DNA from: Nocardia neocaledoniensis | GTDB lineage: Bacteria > Actinomycetota > Actinomycetes > Mycobacteriales > Mycobacteriaceae | Assembly: GCF_003182135.1 (NCBI RefSeq) | Contig: NZ_QGTL01000003.1 | Coordinates: forward strand, 186,001-250,000 | Length of the DNA stretch: 64,000 bases | Direction: 5' to 3' | Part shown: positions 26,992 to 39,018 of the stretch, piece by piece | Numbering within the stretch: the stretch's first letter is position 1 | Layout of the letters: each line of letters starts with the position of its first letter | Notes under the pieces: generated by a model | What the model saw: only the letters and a program-made list of their open reading frames with translations | The model's database searches: none | Told to the model about the DNA's origin: nothing | Position numbers and translations under genes: made by a program

Positions 26992-29900
26992 TTGACCATC
27001 ACCGATCCGCAGAGCGCTTCGCCGCGTGCGGTTTTCGCGCAGCGCTTCGCCGAACTCTATGCCGCCGCGGGCAATCCGACCCTGCGCCGGGTCGCCGCGG
27101 CCACCGAGCGGCGCATGCGCGGCACGCAGGCGGGCACCCCGTCACCCCAGCGGATCAGCGACTGGAAGGCCGGACGCAATGTGCCCGCCCGCTTCGAATC
27201 GTTGCTGCCGGTGGTCCTCACGCTCGTCGATCTCACCGAGAAGGCCCAGCGTGAGCTGCCACGCCGGCTCGCCGACCCGCACGAATGGCGCAGGCTGTGG
27301 CAGGAATCGGTGACCTGGACGGCCACCGCCACCGACGGCGACACCTGCCCCTATCCCGGCTTGCGCGCCTTCCGCGCCGACGAGCGCGCGCTGTTCTTCG
27401 GCCGGGAGCAGGCCACCACCGAATTCGTCGACCTGGTCCGCGCCACCACCGGCATCGTGGTGCTGATCGGCGCCTCCGGGGCGGGCAAGTCCTCACTGCT
27501 GGCCGCGGGCCTTCGCCCCGCCCTCGACCTGCCCTCGGCCACCATCACCCCGGGCGCCGCGCCGCTGGCCGCGCTCGCCGCCGTCGACACCGCCGAGCCG
27601 CGCGTCCTGATCGTCGACCAGTTCGAGGAACTGTTCACCCTGTGTCCCGACGAGGCCGAGCGCACGTCCTTCCTCACCGCCCTCGCCGACCTGACCACCC
27701 GAGCCGCCGACCCGCTCACGGTCGTGCTCGCCCTGCGGGCCGACTTCTACGAACGCTGCCTGCACCACCCGGTGCTGCGGGACAGCCTGCGGCGCAACCA
27801 CTATCTGCTCGGTCCGATGTCGATGGAGGAGGTGTCGCGGGCGATCACCGGGCCCGCGACCGCGGCCGGGCTCACCCTCGAACAGGGCCTGGAAGAGCTG
27901 GTCCTCAGCGAACTGCGCGGGCTGGGCGCGCACGCCGACACCGACGCCTACGACCCCGGCTCGCTGCCCCTGCTCTCGCACGTGATGGCCGCGACCTGGC
28001 AGCAACGCGAGGGTCGCAAACTCACCGTCGCCGGGTATCGCAAGGCGGGCGGCGTCGCCGGATCGGTCGCCGAGACCGCGGAACTGGCGTGGAGCGAGCT
28101 GACGCCGGTGCAGCAGGAGGCCGCCCAGGATCTGCTCGGCTCGCTGGTCACCGTCGGGCAGGACGCGCGCGATACCCGGCGCACCGCCGGTCGCGCCGAA
28201 TTGCTCTCCCGCAGCGCCGATCCCGACGCCACGGCGCAGGCGCTGGAGGTCCTCGCCGCCAGCAGGCTAGTCGCCCTCGACGCCGACTCGGTCCAGTTCA
28301 CCCACGAGATCGTCCTCACCGCCTGGCCCCGGCTGCGCGGCTGGATCGCGACCGATCGCGTCGGTCACCTCGTGCGCCAGCGTCTGGAAGCCGACGCCAC
28401 CGAATGGGAGGCCGCCGCCCGCGACCCCGCCCTCCTCTACCGCGGCACCCGCCTCGACACCGCCACCGAGCACGCGCGCGGCACCACCAGCCCCCGCTCC
28501 CGCGCCTTCCTCGACGCCTCCCGTCGCTCCGCCCGCCTCGGCAAGCGCTGGCGCGTCGGCGCCGCCCTGGTCGTCGTCGCCCTGCTCGGCACCGGCGTCG
28601 TGGCCTGGGACCGCGGCAAACTCGCCGACCAGCGCACCGCCGACCGCGACTACGCCGAACTGGTGGCGGCGGCGCAGCGGACCAGGGCCAGTGATCCGTC
28701 GCTGTCGGCGCAGTTGTCACTGGCCGCCTATCGGATGCGCCCTGACGAGTCGACGCTCACTCAGCTGCTGAATACGCAGGAACTGCCGCTGGCAGGCTCG
28801 GTCGTCGCGCACGATCAGCGGATCAGTGAGCTTGTCGGCCGATCCGGTGACGGCATGCTCGCCTCCGTCGGCTACGACGGAAAAGCCTTCTTCTGGGACA
28901 CCATCGATCCGGCGCGCCCCCGGCGGCTCGGCGGCGAATTCCCCGTGCCGATCGATCATCTGGCCTTCGTTCCGCACAGCACCGACGCGGTGACCGACGG
29001 ACCGTCCGGAGTACAGCTGTGGGATCTGGCTCGACCGGAATCGCCCCGGCTGCTGCACACCCTCGGCGTCGAGAACCAACACGGGATCGCGGTAGCCGGT
29101 GACGACACACGCCTGGTCGCGGTCAGCGCGGACGCGCTGACGCTCTGGCGAATCGGCGATCGCGACCGTCCCTCGCACGCCGCCACCATCGCGCTGTCCG
29201 GTGATCGTTCCAGACAACTGCACCGGGTCGCCGTCAGCCCGGACGGCAACCTGCTCGCGCTCGGCCGGACTCAGTTGGAGGTGGACGACGCCGATACCGT
29301 CGAGTTCTGGGATATCGGCGATCCAGGAGCGCCACGTCGGGTCGGTCCCGCGAAAACGACGTCGGGCAACACGCGCCTGCGCGACCTCGCGTTCAGCCCG
29401 GTCGGCCGCACGCTTGCCCTCGCCACCTACGGATCGACCGAGGCAACCACCGGCCAGTCGAGCCGGATCGAACTGTGGAACGTCGCCGATCCCCGCGATC
29501 CGCGTCGCGTCGGCGCCCCCTGGTACGCGGACAACGACGTGCTGAACTCGATCGCGTTCAACGTGGCGGGAACGATCCTCGCCTCCGGCTCGAACGGTGC
29601 CGGGCAGCTGTGGAACATCGCCGATCCGAACCAGCCGGTTCAGCTTGCGCCCACGATGTCGATCAGCCCCGTGCCGTGCCCGTACTACGTGATGTCACCG
29701 TGCAAGGCCGGACCCCAGTCGGTCGACTTTCTGTCCGGCCGGGGACTGGTGGCCGGGGCAGGAGACGACGGCGCGCTGCGAATGTGGTCACTGCCGAGGT
29801 CCGTGGTGGACATCGTTGCCGGCCTGCCGAAGACACCCGTCTTCGACCGGACCGGGAACCGGATGGTGGTCCTGTACGCCACCGGCACCATGGTGGTCTG

Positions 29901-30834
29901 GGATACCACCGACCCCGCCCGCCCGGTCCGGCTGTCCACGATCCCCGGCACGACGGACCTCGCCGATGCGGCGTTGAGCCCGGACGGGCGCACCCTGTCG
30001 GTGCACGACCGCGCGAGCAGCCAACGGCTCGTCTACGCGCTCGACGACCCGCGCAGCCCGCGGGCGCTGCCCGCTTGGCCTGCCCGGGGAACGGCGCAGT
30101 CGGTGGTCGGAAACAATCGCATGGCCGTCACCTACGGCACCACCGTCCAGCTATGGGATATCGGTGACCGGCTGGCGCCGGTGCGTCTCGGCCGACCGAT
30201 CGACGCGGAACACGGCAACATCACCCGCGCGCAGCTATCGCCCGACGGAAAACGGATGGAGCTGATCTCGTTCGACATGGACGACCTGCCCCAGCCCTAT
30301 CTCCGGCAGGTCTGGAACCTCGACGACCCACGCGGTCCGGCCCGCGTCGGTGGTGTCGCCCCCGACCCCGCCGGCGCCTTCCAGACTTCCGTCTACCTGC
30401 CCGACGACAACAGCTCGGTCGTCGCCGACTTCGATCACTTCCGGCTGTGGCGCCAGACCGAAGCAAGTCTCGAGCCACTGACAGAGTCGATCAGTACCGA
30501 GATCGCGCCGATCGTCTCGGCATCCGCCGCTGACGGCCTGCTCGCCACCGTCAGCGACGACGGCACCACCCTGCTGTGGGACACCACCGACCCGCGCGCT
30601 CCTCGCCGAGCCAGCGGCCCGATCGGCCCGGCGGACGGCCGCAATCGGCGAGCGATCCTGCACCCCGGCGGTGGCCACCTGGTATTCCTCACCGACAACG
30701 GCCAGCTCGGCGTCTGGGACCTCGTCCCGGAGCGGGTCGCCGACCGGATCTGCGCGGCCACCGGTGACCTGCTCACCGAACAGGTCTGGGAGCGCCAGCT
30801 CCCGCATGTCCCCTATCGCCCGCCCTGCTCCTGA
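26992..30834 (+). CDS. HTH-nSTAND1 NTPase with about 14 WD40-like repeats
   Basis: A 1280-residue STAND signalling protein. Residues 10-85 form an HTH-like domain (LRRVAAATERRM, RISDWKAGRNVPARF). The nSTAND1 NTPase begins CPYPGLRAFRADERALFFGR near 119, with Walker A GASGAGKSS (160-168), Walker B VLIVDQFEE (205-213) and an arginine-rich ARC-like part. A single transmembrane helix lies near 520-540. The C-terminal 700 residues hold about 14 repeats ending in W-D-[IT]-x-D-P-x-x-P motifs, enough for two seven-bladed propellers. Such proteins sense a ligand through the propeller and oligomerise; the ligand here is unknown. The TTG start matches the family N-terminus. Confidence 0.88.
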   Translation: MTITDPQSASPRAVFAQRFAELYAAAGNPTLRRVAAATERRMRGTQAGTPSPQRISDWKAGRNVPARFESLLPVVLTLVDLTEKAQRELPRRLADPHEWRRLWQESVTWTATATDGDTCPYPGLRAFRADERALFFGREQATTEFVDLVRATTGIVVLIGASGAGKSSLLAAGLRPALDLPSATITPGAAPLAALAAVDTAEPRVLIVDQFEELFTLCPDEAERTSFLTALADLTTRAADPLTVVLALRADFYERCLHHPVLRDSLRRNHYLLGPMSMEEVSRAITGPATAAGLTLEQGLEELVLSELRGLGAHADTDAYDPGSLPLLSHVMAATWQQREGRKLTVAGYRKAGGVAGSVAETAELAWSELTPVQQEAAQDLLGSLVTVGQDARDTRRTAGRAELLSRSADPDATAQALEVLAASRLVALDADSVQFTHEIVLTAWPRLRGWIATDRVGHLVRQRLEADATEWEAAARDPALLYRGTRLDTATEHARGTTSPRSRAFLDASRRSARLGKRWRVGAALVVVALLGTGVVAWDRGKLADQRTADRDYAELVAAAQRTRASDPSLSAQLSLAAYRMRPDESTLTQLLNTQELPLAGSVVAHDQRISELVGRSGDGMLASVGYDGKAFFWDTIDPARPRRLGGEFPVPIDHLAFVPHSTDAVTDGPSGVQLWDLARPESPRLLHTLGVENQHGIAVAGDDTRLVAVSADALTLWRIGDRDRPSHAATIALSGDRSRQLHRVAVSPDGNLLALGRTQLEVDDADTVEFWDIGDPGAPRRVGPAKTTSGNTRLRDLAFSPVGRTLALATYGSTEATTGQSSRIELWNVADPRDPRRVGAPWYADNDVLNSIAFNVAGTILASGSNGAGQLWNIADPNQPVQLAPTMSISPVPCPYYVMSPCKAGPQSVDFLSGRGLVAGAGDDGALRMWSLPRSVVDIVAGLPKTPVFDRTGNRMVVLYATGTMVVWDTTDPARPVRLSTIPGTTDLADAALSPDGRTLSVHDRASSQRLVYALDDPRSPRALPAWPARGTAQSVVGNNRMAVTYGTTVQLWDIGDRLAPVRLGRPIDAEHGNITRAQLSPDGKRMELISFDMDDLPQPYLRQVWNLDDPRGPARVGGVAPDPAGAFQTSVYLPDDNSSVVADFDHFRLWRQTEASLEPLTESISTEIAPIVSASAADGLLATVSDDGTTLLWDTTDPRAPRRASGPIGPADGRNRRAILHPGGGHLVFLTDNGQLGVWDLVPERVADRICAATGDLLTEQVWERQLPHVPYRPPCS

Positions 30835-30890
30835 ACCCGGGCAAACCTCAGGGTTCCCCCCGATGCGGGAAAGGGCTGGCCGGGCAGACC

Positions 30891-32606
30891 ATGGAGGGCA
30901 TGAGCAGAACGAGCTTCGGTGACCAGATCCAGCAGATGTGGCATACGCGGCCCGTCCGGCTGCCGCGGCAGGGGCCGATCGCCGGTGTCGCGGCCGGGTT
31001 CGGGCTGCGGTACGGGATCGATCCGGTGCTGTTGCGGGTGGCGTTCGTGGTGTCGACCATCTTCGGTGGCGCGGGCATCGTGTTGTACCTGCTGGCCTGG
31101 CTGGTGCTGAGTTCCGCGGGGAACGAGGCCTCGGCCGCCGAGGCGCTGACCGATCACGCGCGCGGCGGGCATTCGCAGACCAAGACGATCGTGCTGATCG
31201 TCGCGCTGGCCATCGCGGTCTCGACCATGGGTCCGATCGGGCTCGGGCTCGGTGGGTCCGGCGTGGTCAGCATGGGGCTGATGCTGGCGGGCTGGTGGAT
31301 GCTCTACATCCGGCATCCCGAACTGCCGACGGGCTTCGACACCTACCGCGCCGCGGCGTACGGCACCGGCGACTACCCGACCGTGGGCTACCCGACCGGC
31401 GTGCCGGTGCGCGGCTACCCGTACACCCCCGACGTGCCGCCGACCGGCATGTACACCCCCTACACGAAGCTGCCCGACGCCTACGTCCCCGACCCGGCCA
31501 CCACCGTGCTGCCCCGCGAGGAAAGCCGCACGGCGACAGCGGAATCCACCCCGCTGCTGCGCGTCGACGCCACCGACACGGTCGTCCTGCACAAGGACGC
31601 GACGGACCCCGAGCCCACGATCGAGGTCCCCGCCGACGTCGTGACCTCCGCGACCGCGGTGGTGGACACCACGGACGTGACCGCCGACGGGTCCACCACG
31701 GAACCGGGTGAGCCCGCCTCGGATTCGGTCCAGCTGACCAAGTCCTCCACCGCGAGCTCCCCGACGGCGGACGACGAGTCCCCCCGAACCGGCGGCTCGT
31801 CCGAACTCGCTGCCGTCCAGGACGATCCGAATCCCGACCTCGACCAGCGCACCCCCGAGCCGGACCACCCGACGACGGTCCTGGCGAAGGAATTCCCGCA
31901 GCCCACCCCCGGCTTCCCGCGCGCGGGCGCCCAGGTTCCCCCCGGCATCGATCCGCTCAGCATCGCCCCGCTGGCCTGGGAACTCCCCGAGGCCGCCCCG
32001 CGCTACGCCGTGGCCGCCCCGCCACCGCCGAAGCGGCCGCGCTCGCGGCTCACCCCGGTGACCATCGGGCTGGCGATCCTGGCCGCCGCCGTGGCCGGTG
32101 CGGTCGCCGCCTCCGGCGTCGAATGGATGACACCGGCGCGCATCGCGGCCTTCGCACTCGCCGTCGTCGGCCTCGGCCTCATCGCCGGCGCCTTCCTGCG
32201 CCGGGGCTACGGGCTGCTCGTCCTCACCGCGCCACTGGCCGGGTTCGTCCTGCTCGCCTCGCTGATCGGGCCGATCGACTTCGAGGGCAGAAACATCGGC
32301 GAGCGGCTCTGGGCACCGACCTCGGTGACCGAACTGCAACCGCGCTACGCGCTCGACATCGGTTCGGGCACCTTGGATCTGCGCGGACTCGAGCTCACCG
32401 AATCCCGCACCGTGGAGGTCGCGGTGAACATCGGTGACGCGAAAGTACTCCTGCCGGAAGGAATGACAGTGAAGACCACCTGCGATGTCCGGGTCTCGGA
32501 CTCGGGCTGTGTCGACGGGATCACCGGACCGAACACCCCCGGCGCCCCGGTCCTCGACCTGCGCATCACGATGCACCTCGGCGACGTGGCGGTGACCCGT
32601 GGCTGA
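30891..32606 (+). CDS. PspC-domain membrane protein with LiaF-like C-terminus
   Basis: A 571-residue membrane protein. The PspC domain is near 20-75 (GPIAGVAAGFGLRYGIDPVL then VSTIFGGAGIVLYLLAWLVL). Further hydrophobic helices follow near 95-140. A long Pro/Thr/Asp-rich linker spans about 150-370. Three more membrane helices lie near 385-465. The C-terminal domain (LDIGSGTLDLRGLELTES to the end) is a LiaF/DUF2154-like beta domain. PspC/LiaF proteins tune envelope-stress two-component systems, so it may partner the PspC histidine kinase at 24097 (inference). It overlaps the next small gene by 8 bases. Confidence 0.88.
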   Translation: MEGMSRTSFGDQIQQMWHTRPVRLPRQGPIAGVAAGFGLRYGIDPVLLRVAFVVSTIFGGAGIVLYLLAWLVLSSAGNEASAAEALTDHARGGHSQTKTIVLIVALAIAVSTMGPIGLGLGGSGVVSMGLMLAGWWMLYIRHPELPTGFDTYRAAAYGTGDYPTVGYPTGVPVRGYPYTPDVPPTGMYTPYTKLPDAYVPDPATTVLPREESRTATAESTPLLRVDATDTVVLHKDATDPEPTIEVPADVVTSATAVVDTTDVTADGSTTEPGEPASDSVQLTKSSTASSPTADDESPRTGGSSELAAVQDDPNPDLDQRTPEPDHPTTVLAKEFPQPTPGFPRAGAQVPPGIDPLSIAPLAWELPEAAPRYAVAAPPPPKRPRSRLTPVTIGLAILAAAVAGAVAASGVEWMTPARIAAFALAVVGLGLIAGAFLRRGYGLLVLTAPLAGFVLLASLIGPIDFEGRNIGERLWAPTSVTELQPRYALDIGSGTLDLRGLELTESRTVEVAVNIGDAKVLLPEGMTVKTTCDVRVSDSGCVDGITGPNTPGAPVLDLRITMHLGDVAVTRG

Positions 32607-32811
32607 CCAGACCGCTCCCGGAACCCGCCGCCGTCCGGCCTTCTCCCTGCTGGTCACCGGCCTGCTCGCCCTCGCGGTGAGCGTGTGGGCCCTGCTCGGC
32701 GGGCCGACCCCCGGCGACGGCGGCATCCTGCCGATCGGCTGGGGCGTGGTCCTCGCGGCCATCGTCGTCGGCCTGCTGCTCACCTTCGCCCCGAGCCGCA
32801 AACGACGGTGA
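32599..32811 (+). CDS. Small two-helix membrane protein
   Basis: A 70-residue protein starting at GTG inside the end of the PspC/LiaF-like gene. Two hydrophobic helices (AFSLLVTGLLALAVSVWALL and WGVVLAAIVVGLLLTF) are joined by a Gly/Pro loop and followed by a basic tail PSRKRR. Function unknown. The overlap argues for co-translation with the upstream gene. Confidence 0.7.
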   Translation: MADQTAPGTRRRPAFSLLVTGLLALAVSVWALLGGPTPGDGGILPIGWGVVLAAIVVGLLLTFAPSRKRR

Positions 32812-32841
32812 GAGACAACCGAACACCCTGAGACGAGAACG

Positions 32842-32991
32842 ATGAACGACATCAACGGCTCCGGAAACACCAGCCCCCCGGCTCGGCCCGCGAACGGGCT
32901 ACCGCTGGGCCGAATCCTGTTGGCCTACCGGCACAAACCGCCGGCCACGGCTCCGGCCGAGACGAAGCCGCCCGTCACTCCCACTCGATAG
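32842..32991 (+). CDS. Possible 49-residue peptide
   Basis: ATG at 32842, 30 bases after the previous stop, encodes [19 protein letters not shown] then [20 protein letters not shown] and a short tail. It is Pro/Ala-rich with no hydrophobic helix. The last 17 bases overlap the guaA 3' end on the other strand. The ribosome binding site is weak. It may be a real third gene of this unit or chance. Confidence 0.35.
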   Translation: MNDINGSGNTSPPARPANGLPLGRILLAYRHKPPATAPAETKPPVTPTR

Positions 32992-34552
32992 TGCCCGGCG
33001 GCTTGCTCGTCACATCGAGGACAACGCGGTTGACCTCGGCCACCTCGTTGGTGATGCGGGTGGAGATGCGCTCGAGCACGTCGTAGGGCAGCCGGGTCCA
33101 GTCCGCGGTCATCGCGTCCTCGCTGGAGACCGGGCGCAGCACGATCGGGTGGCCGTAGGTGCGGCCGTCGCCCTGCACGCCCACCGAACGCACGTCGGCG
33201 AGCAGCACGACCGGGCATTGCCAGATCTGCTTGTCCAGATCGGCGGCGGTGAGTTCCTCGCGGGCGATGGCGTCGGCCTGGCGGAGCAGGTCGAGACGGT
33301 CGGCGGTCACCTCGCCGACGATGCGGATGGCCAGGCCCGGGCCGGGGAACGGCTGGCGGCCGACGATCTCCTCGGGCAGGCCCAGCTCGCGGCCGACCGC
33401 GCGGACCTCGTCCTTGAACAGCAGGCGCAGCGGCTCGACCAGCTCGAACTCGAGATCGTCGGGCAGGCCACCGACATTGTGGTGGCTCTTGATGTTCGCG
33501 GTGCCGGTGCCGCCGCCGGACTCGACCACGTCCGGGTACAGGGTGCCCTGCACCAGGAACTCGACCTTCGGCGCCGAGCCGTCGCCACCGTGCTCGGCGA
33601 CGATGCCGGAGACCGCGTCCTCGAAGGAGCGGATGAACTCGCGGCCGATGATCTTGCGCTTCTCCTCCGGATCGGAGACGCCCTTCAGCTCGCCGAGGAA
33701 CTTGTCGACCGCGTCGACGGTGACCAGCTTGGCACCGGTCGCGGCGACGAAATCGTGCTGCACCTGCTCGCGCTCACCGGCCCGCAGCAGACCGTGATCG
33801 ACGAACACACAGGTGAGCCTGTCCCCGATCGCGCGCTGCACCAGCGCGGCGGCGACGGCGGAGTCGACACCGCCGGACAGACCGCAGATCGCGTGCCCGT
33901 CGCCGATCTGCTCGCGCACGCTCTCGATCAGCGACTCGGCGATGTTGGCGGGGGTCCACTGCGGCGGGATGCCGGCCAGCTCGTGCAGGAAGCGGCTCAG
34001 CACCTGCTGGCCGTGCGGCGAATGCAGGACCTCGGGGTGGTACTGGACACCGGCGAGGCGGCGCGCGCGATCCTCGAACGCGGCGACCGGGGCGCCCGCG
34101 GTGGTTCCGGTGACCTCGAACCCCTCCGGGGCATCGGTCACCGCGTCACCGTGGCTCATCCACACCGGCTGCAGGGTCGGCAGACCACCGTGCAGCACGC
34201 CACCATCGATGCTGAGTTCGGTGCGGCCGTACTCGCGGGTGCCGGTGTGGGCGACCGTGCCGCCCAGCGCCTGCGCCATCGCCTGGAAGCCGTAGCAGAT
34301 GCCGAACACGGGCACGTCGATGTCGAACAGCCGCGCGTCGAGTTGCGGTGCGCCCTCGGCGTACACGCTGGACGGGCCGCCGGACAGGATCACGGCCAGC
34401 GGCCGCTTCTCGGCGATCTCCTCCACCGTCATGGTGTGTGGAATCACCTCGGAGAACACCCGTGACTCGCGCACCCGCCGAGCGATCAGCTGGGCGTATT
34501 GCGCGCCGAAGTCGACGACGAGGACCGGTCTCTGAGTTTCTGCCACCGCCAC
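32975..34552 (-). CDS. guaA: GMP synthase (glutamine-hydrolysing)
   Basis: Converts XMP to GMP using glutamine and ATP in the cytosol. The 525 residues are full length. Class I glutamine amidotransferase domain: [17 protein letters not shown] with the nucleophilic Cys and a late His-x-Glu (QYHPEVLHS). ATP-pyrophosphatase domain: P-loop [14 protein letters not shown]. The C-terminal dimerisation domain ends [16 protein letters not shown]. It lies near guaB3 and guaB on the same strand but is separated from them by a plus-strand gene. Confidence 0.97.
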   Translation of the reverse strand: MAVAETQRPVLVVDFGAQYAQLIARRVRESRVFSEVIPHTMTVEEIAEKRPLAVILSGGPSSVYAEGAPQLDARLFDIDVPVFGICYGFQAMAQALGGTVAHTGTREYGRTELSIDGGVLHGGLPTLQPVWMSHGDAVTDAPEGFEVTGTTAGAPVAAFEDRARRLAGVQYHPEVLHSPHGQQVLSRFLHELAGIPPQWTPANIAESLIESVREQIGDGHAICGLSGGVDSAVAAALVQRAIGDRLTCVFVDHGLLRAGEREQVQHDFVAATGAKLVTVDAVDKFLGELKGVSDPEEKRKIIGREFIRSFEDAVSGIVAEHGGDGSAPKVEFLVQGTLYPDVVESGGGTGTANIKSHHNVGGLPDDLEFELVEPLRLLFKDEVRAVGRELGLPEEIVGRQPFPGPGLAIRIVGEVTADRLDLLRQADAIAREELTAADLDKQIWQCPVVLLADVRSVGVQGDGRTYGHPIVLRPVSSEDAMTADWTRLPYDVLERISTRITNEVAEVNRVVLDVTSKPPGTIEWE

Positions 34553-34656
34553 AGTTTAGTGACGGCACACGACGGGCGAGCAGCGGGATCGGTGGTCGCT
34601 ACACGCGTCGGGCGAACATTGCGCATGACGGCGCCGACCTGGCTATCCTCGTGCTC

Positions 34657-35457
34657 GTGCCATTCGCCCGCGCGATCGATGCCGACATCTACTACGAGGA
34701 CAGCGGTGGCACGGGGCCGGTGGTGTTGCTGGCCCACGAGTTCTTCATGGACCGCACGATGTTCGCCTCGCAGCAGGCCGCTCTCTCCCCCGAATTCCGG
34801 ATCGTGGCCTGGGACGCGCGCGGGCACGGCCGCACCAGGGATCAGCGACTGCCGTTCACGTATTGGACCGCCGCGCGCGACGCGCTGACGATCCTCGACG
34901 ACATCGGCGCCGAACGCGCCATCGTCGGCGGGACCGCCCAGGGCGGGTTCACCGCGCTGCGCACCGCGCTGGTCGCGCCGGAACGGGTGGCCGCGCTCAT
35001 CCTCATCAGCACCGAGGCGCACGGGCCGACGCCGGAACAGTCCACCGCGACCCAGCGCTTCCTCGACGAGTGGCACGACAAGGGCTCGCGCGAGGAAGCC
35101 GCCAACCGCCTCGCCGACTGGCTCATCGGCGACGACGCCTGGTACCGCGACATCTGGACCAGGCGCTGGGTCGGCGACGCGCACAACGGCCTCGACGCCG
35201 CCGTCGGCTGCCTGCTCGGGCGCGACTCGGTCCTCGACCGGCTGCGCGAGATCACCTGCCCCGCGCTGATCATCCACGCGACCCACAGCGGCATCGCGGG
35301 CACCCGCGCCCGCACGCTGGCCGACGGGCTCACCGCCTCCACATTCGTGGAGATCGATGGCGCCCGTCTCGCCGTGACGATGACCCACCCCGAACCGGTG
35401 AACGCGGCGATCGCGCGCTTCCTGCGGGAGCGGGTCTCACTCGCCCACGTGCGTTAG
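34657..35457 (+). CDS. Alpha/beta-hydrolase-fold protein lacking the catalytic triad
   Basis: A 266-residue protein with a clear alpha/beta-hydrolase fold: IYYEDSGGTGPVVLLAHEFF, then FRIVAWDARGHGRTRD. The nucleophile elbow reads GGTAQGG with Ala94 where Ser is expected. The C-terminal region where the catalytic His normally sits reads GARLAVTMTHPEPV, without a His at that place. The Asp loop (THSGIAGTRA) also looks altered. It is therefore probably not a hydrolase; a binding or scaffold role, or cofactor-free chemistry, is possible. The GTG start matches the fold; a second GTG lies two codons upstream. Its stop overlaps the convergent guaB3 stop. Confidence 0.83.
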   Translation: MPFARAIDADIYYEDSGGTGPVVLLAHEFFMDRTMFASQQAALSPEFRIVAWDARGHGRTRDQRLPFTYWTAARDALTILDDIGAERAIVGGTAQGGFTALRTALVAPERVAALILISTEAHGPTPEQSTATQRFLDEWHDKGSREEAANRLADWLIGDDAWYRDIWTRRWVGDAHNGLDAAVGCLLGRDSVLDRLREITCPALIIHATHSGIAGTRARTLADGLTASTFVEIDGARLAVTMTHPEPVNAAIARFLRERVSLAHVR

Positions 35458-36608
35458 CGAACGCTGAGCCCGACCTTCTGGAATTCCTTGAGGTCGGAGT
35501 AGCCTGCCTTGGCCATCGAGCGGCGCAGGCCGCCGACCAGGTTCAGCGAACCGAACGGGTCGTCGGACGGGCCGTAGAGCACGCGCTCGAGACTCGGCCG
35601 GGTGACGGTGCCGTCGGCGCCGTCGAGCCAGGACTCGTCGACCGGCAGGAACGAGCCGCGCGGCACCGACGGGTGCGCGGTGGCCGAGGGCCAGTACCAG
35701 CCGCGACCGGGCGCCTCGGCCGAGACCGACAGCGGCACACCGAGCATCACGGCGTCGGCGCCGCAGGCGATGGCCTTGGCGAGCTGGCCGGAGGTGGCCA
35801 CGTCACCGTCGGCGATGACGTGCACGTAGCGGCCGCCGGTCTCGTCGAGGTAGTCGCGGCGGGCCGCGGCGGCGTCGGCGATCGCGGTCGCCATCGGCAC
35901 GCCGATGCCGAGCACCTCGCCGGTGGTGGTGGCGCCCGGGTAGGAGCCGTAGCCGACGATGACGCCCGCGGCGCCGGTGCGCATCAGGTGCAGCGCGGTG
36001 CGGTGATCGCTCACGCCACCGGCCACGACCGGCACGTCCAGCTCGGCGATGAAGGTCTTGAGGTTCAGCGGCTCACCGTCGCCGACGTGCTCGGCGGAGA
36101 TGATGGTGCCCTGCACGACCAGCAGGTCGACACCGGCCTGCACCAGCGCCGGGGTGAGCGCGCGCGCGTTCTGCGGGCTCACCCGCACCGCGACCGTCAC
36201 GCCCGCCGCGCGCACCTGCGCGACCGCGGCCGCGAGCAGGTCGGGCTGCATCGGTGCCGCGTGTAATTCCTGCAGCAGGGAGATGGCGCGTTCGTAGCCG
36301 CCCTTGTCGACGAGGTCGATCAGCTGATCGACCTTGTCCTGCACGTCGGCGTGCCGCGCCCACAGGCCCTCGCCGTTGATCACGCCGAGGCCGCCGAGGC
36401 GGCCCAGCTCGATCGCGAACTCGGGCGAGACCAGCGCGTCGGTGGGGTGCGAGAGCACCGGGATCTCGAAACGGTAGGCGTCGAGCTGCCAGGCCACCGA
36501 GACCTGCTTCGACGACCGGGTCCGCCGCGAGGGCACGATGTCGACATCGTCGAGCTCGTAAGTCCTGCGGGCAACCCTGCCCATCCCGATTTCCACCATG
36601 TCACGCAC
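35454..36608 (-). CDS. guaB3: GuaB3-family IMP dehydrogenase-related protein
   Basis: A 384-residue TIM-barrel protein of the actinobacterial GuaB3 family. The N-terminus MVEIGMGRVARRTYELDDVD is typical. There is no CBS domain. The catalytic Cys loop of true IMP dehydrogenase is replaced (GYGSYPGATTTGEV), so it is not expected to act as a normal IMPDH. GuaB3 relatives have been linked to purine interconversion, but the role here is inference. GTG start with GGGAGC upstream. Together with guaB and guaA it forms the conserved mycobacterial purine block. Confidence 0.93.
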   Translation of the reverse strand: MRDMVEIGMGRVARRTYELDDVDIVPSRRTRSSKQVSVAWQLDAYRFEIPVLSHPTDALVSPEFAIELGRLGGLGVINGEGLWARHADVQDKVDQLIDLVDKGGYERAISLLQELHAAPMQPDLLAAAVAQVRAAGVTVAVRVSPQNARALTPALVQAGVDLLVVQGTIISAEHVGDGEPLNLKTFIAELDVPVVAGGVSDHRTALHLMRTGAAGVIVGYGSYPGATTTGEVLGIGVPMATAIADAAAARRDYLDETGGRYVHVIADGDVATSGQLAKAIACGADAVMLGVPLSVSAEAPGRGWYWPSATAHPSVPRGSFLPVDESWLDGADGTVTRPSLERVLYGPSDDPFGSLNLVGGLRRSMAKAGYSDLKEFQKVGLSVR

Positions 36609-36672
36609 AGTTGCTCCCTGTGTTCGGGCGCGCGTGTGCGCGCGTTGTCACGATCCTCGACGACCGCATGGC

Positions 36673-36703
36673 TGTGCGCCGGGAGCGTACCTCCCGGCGC
36701 ACA
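36673..36703 (-). terminator. Strong hairpin downstream of guaB
   Basis: TGTGCGCCGGGAG at 36673-36685 pairs perfectly with CTCCCGGCGCACA at 36691-36703 around CGTAC. The 13-bp stem lies 17 bases past the guaB stop and before guaB3. It lacks a U-tract, so it may terminate guaB transcription or stabilise the 3' end. Confidence 0.7.
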
Positions 36704-36719
36704 AACGCATCTATTGTAC

Positions 36720-38896
<2,177 letters not shown>

Positions 38897-38970
38897 GCCG
38901 CCCGCACGGCGCCGCTTCTCCCGCCCCGGTCACGCGTGCGCGGGTCACGACGCGACGACCATCCGGGCAA

Positions 38971-39011
38971 CGCGAAAGGCCCCGAACCTGAACGGTTCGG
39001 GGCCTTTCGCG
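38971..39011. terminator. Bidirectional terminator between DUF5319 gene and rsdA
   Basis: A perfect 18-bp stem: CGCGAAAGGCCCCGAACC at 38971-38988 and its complement at 38994-39011, loop TGAAC. The GAAAGGCC/GGCCTTTC ends give short A and T runs on each side. The convergent neighbours both need termination here. Confidence 0.93.
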
Positions 39012-39018
39012 TCGAGTG

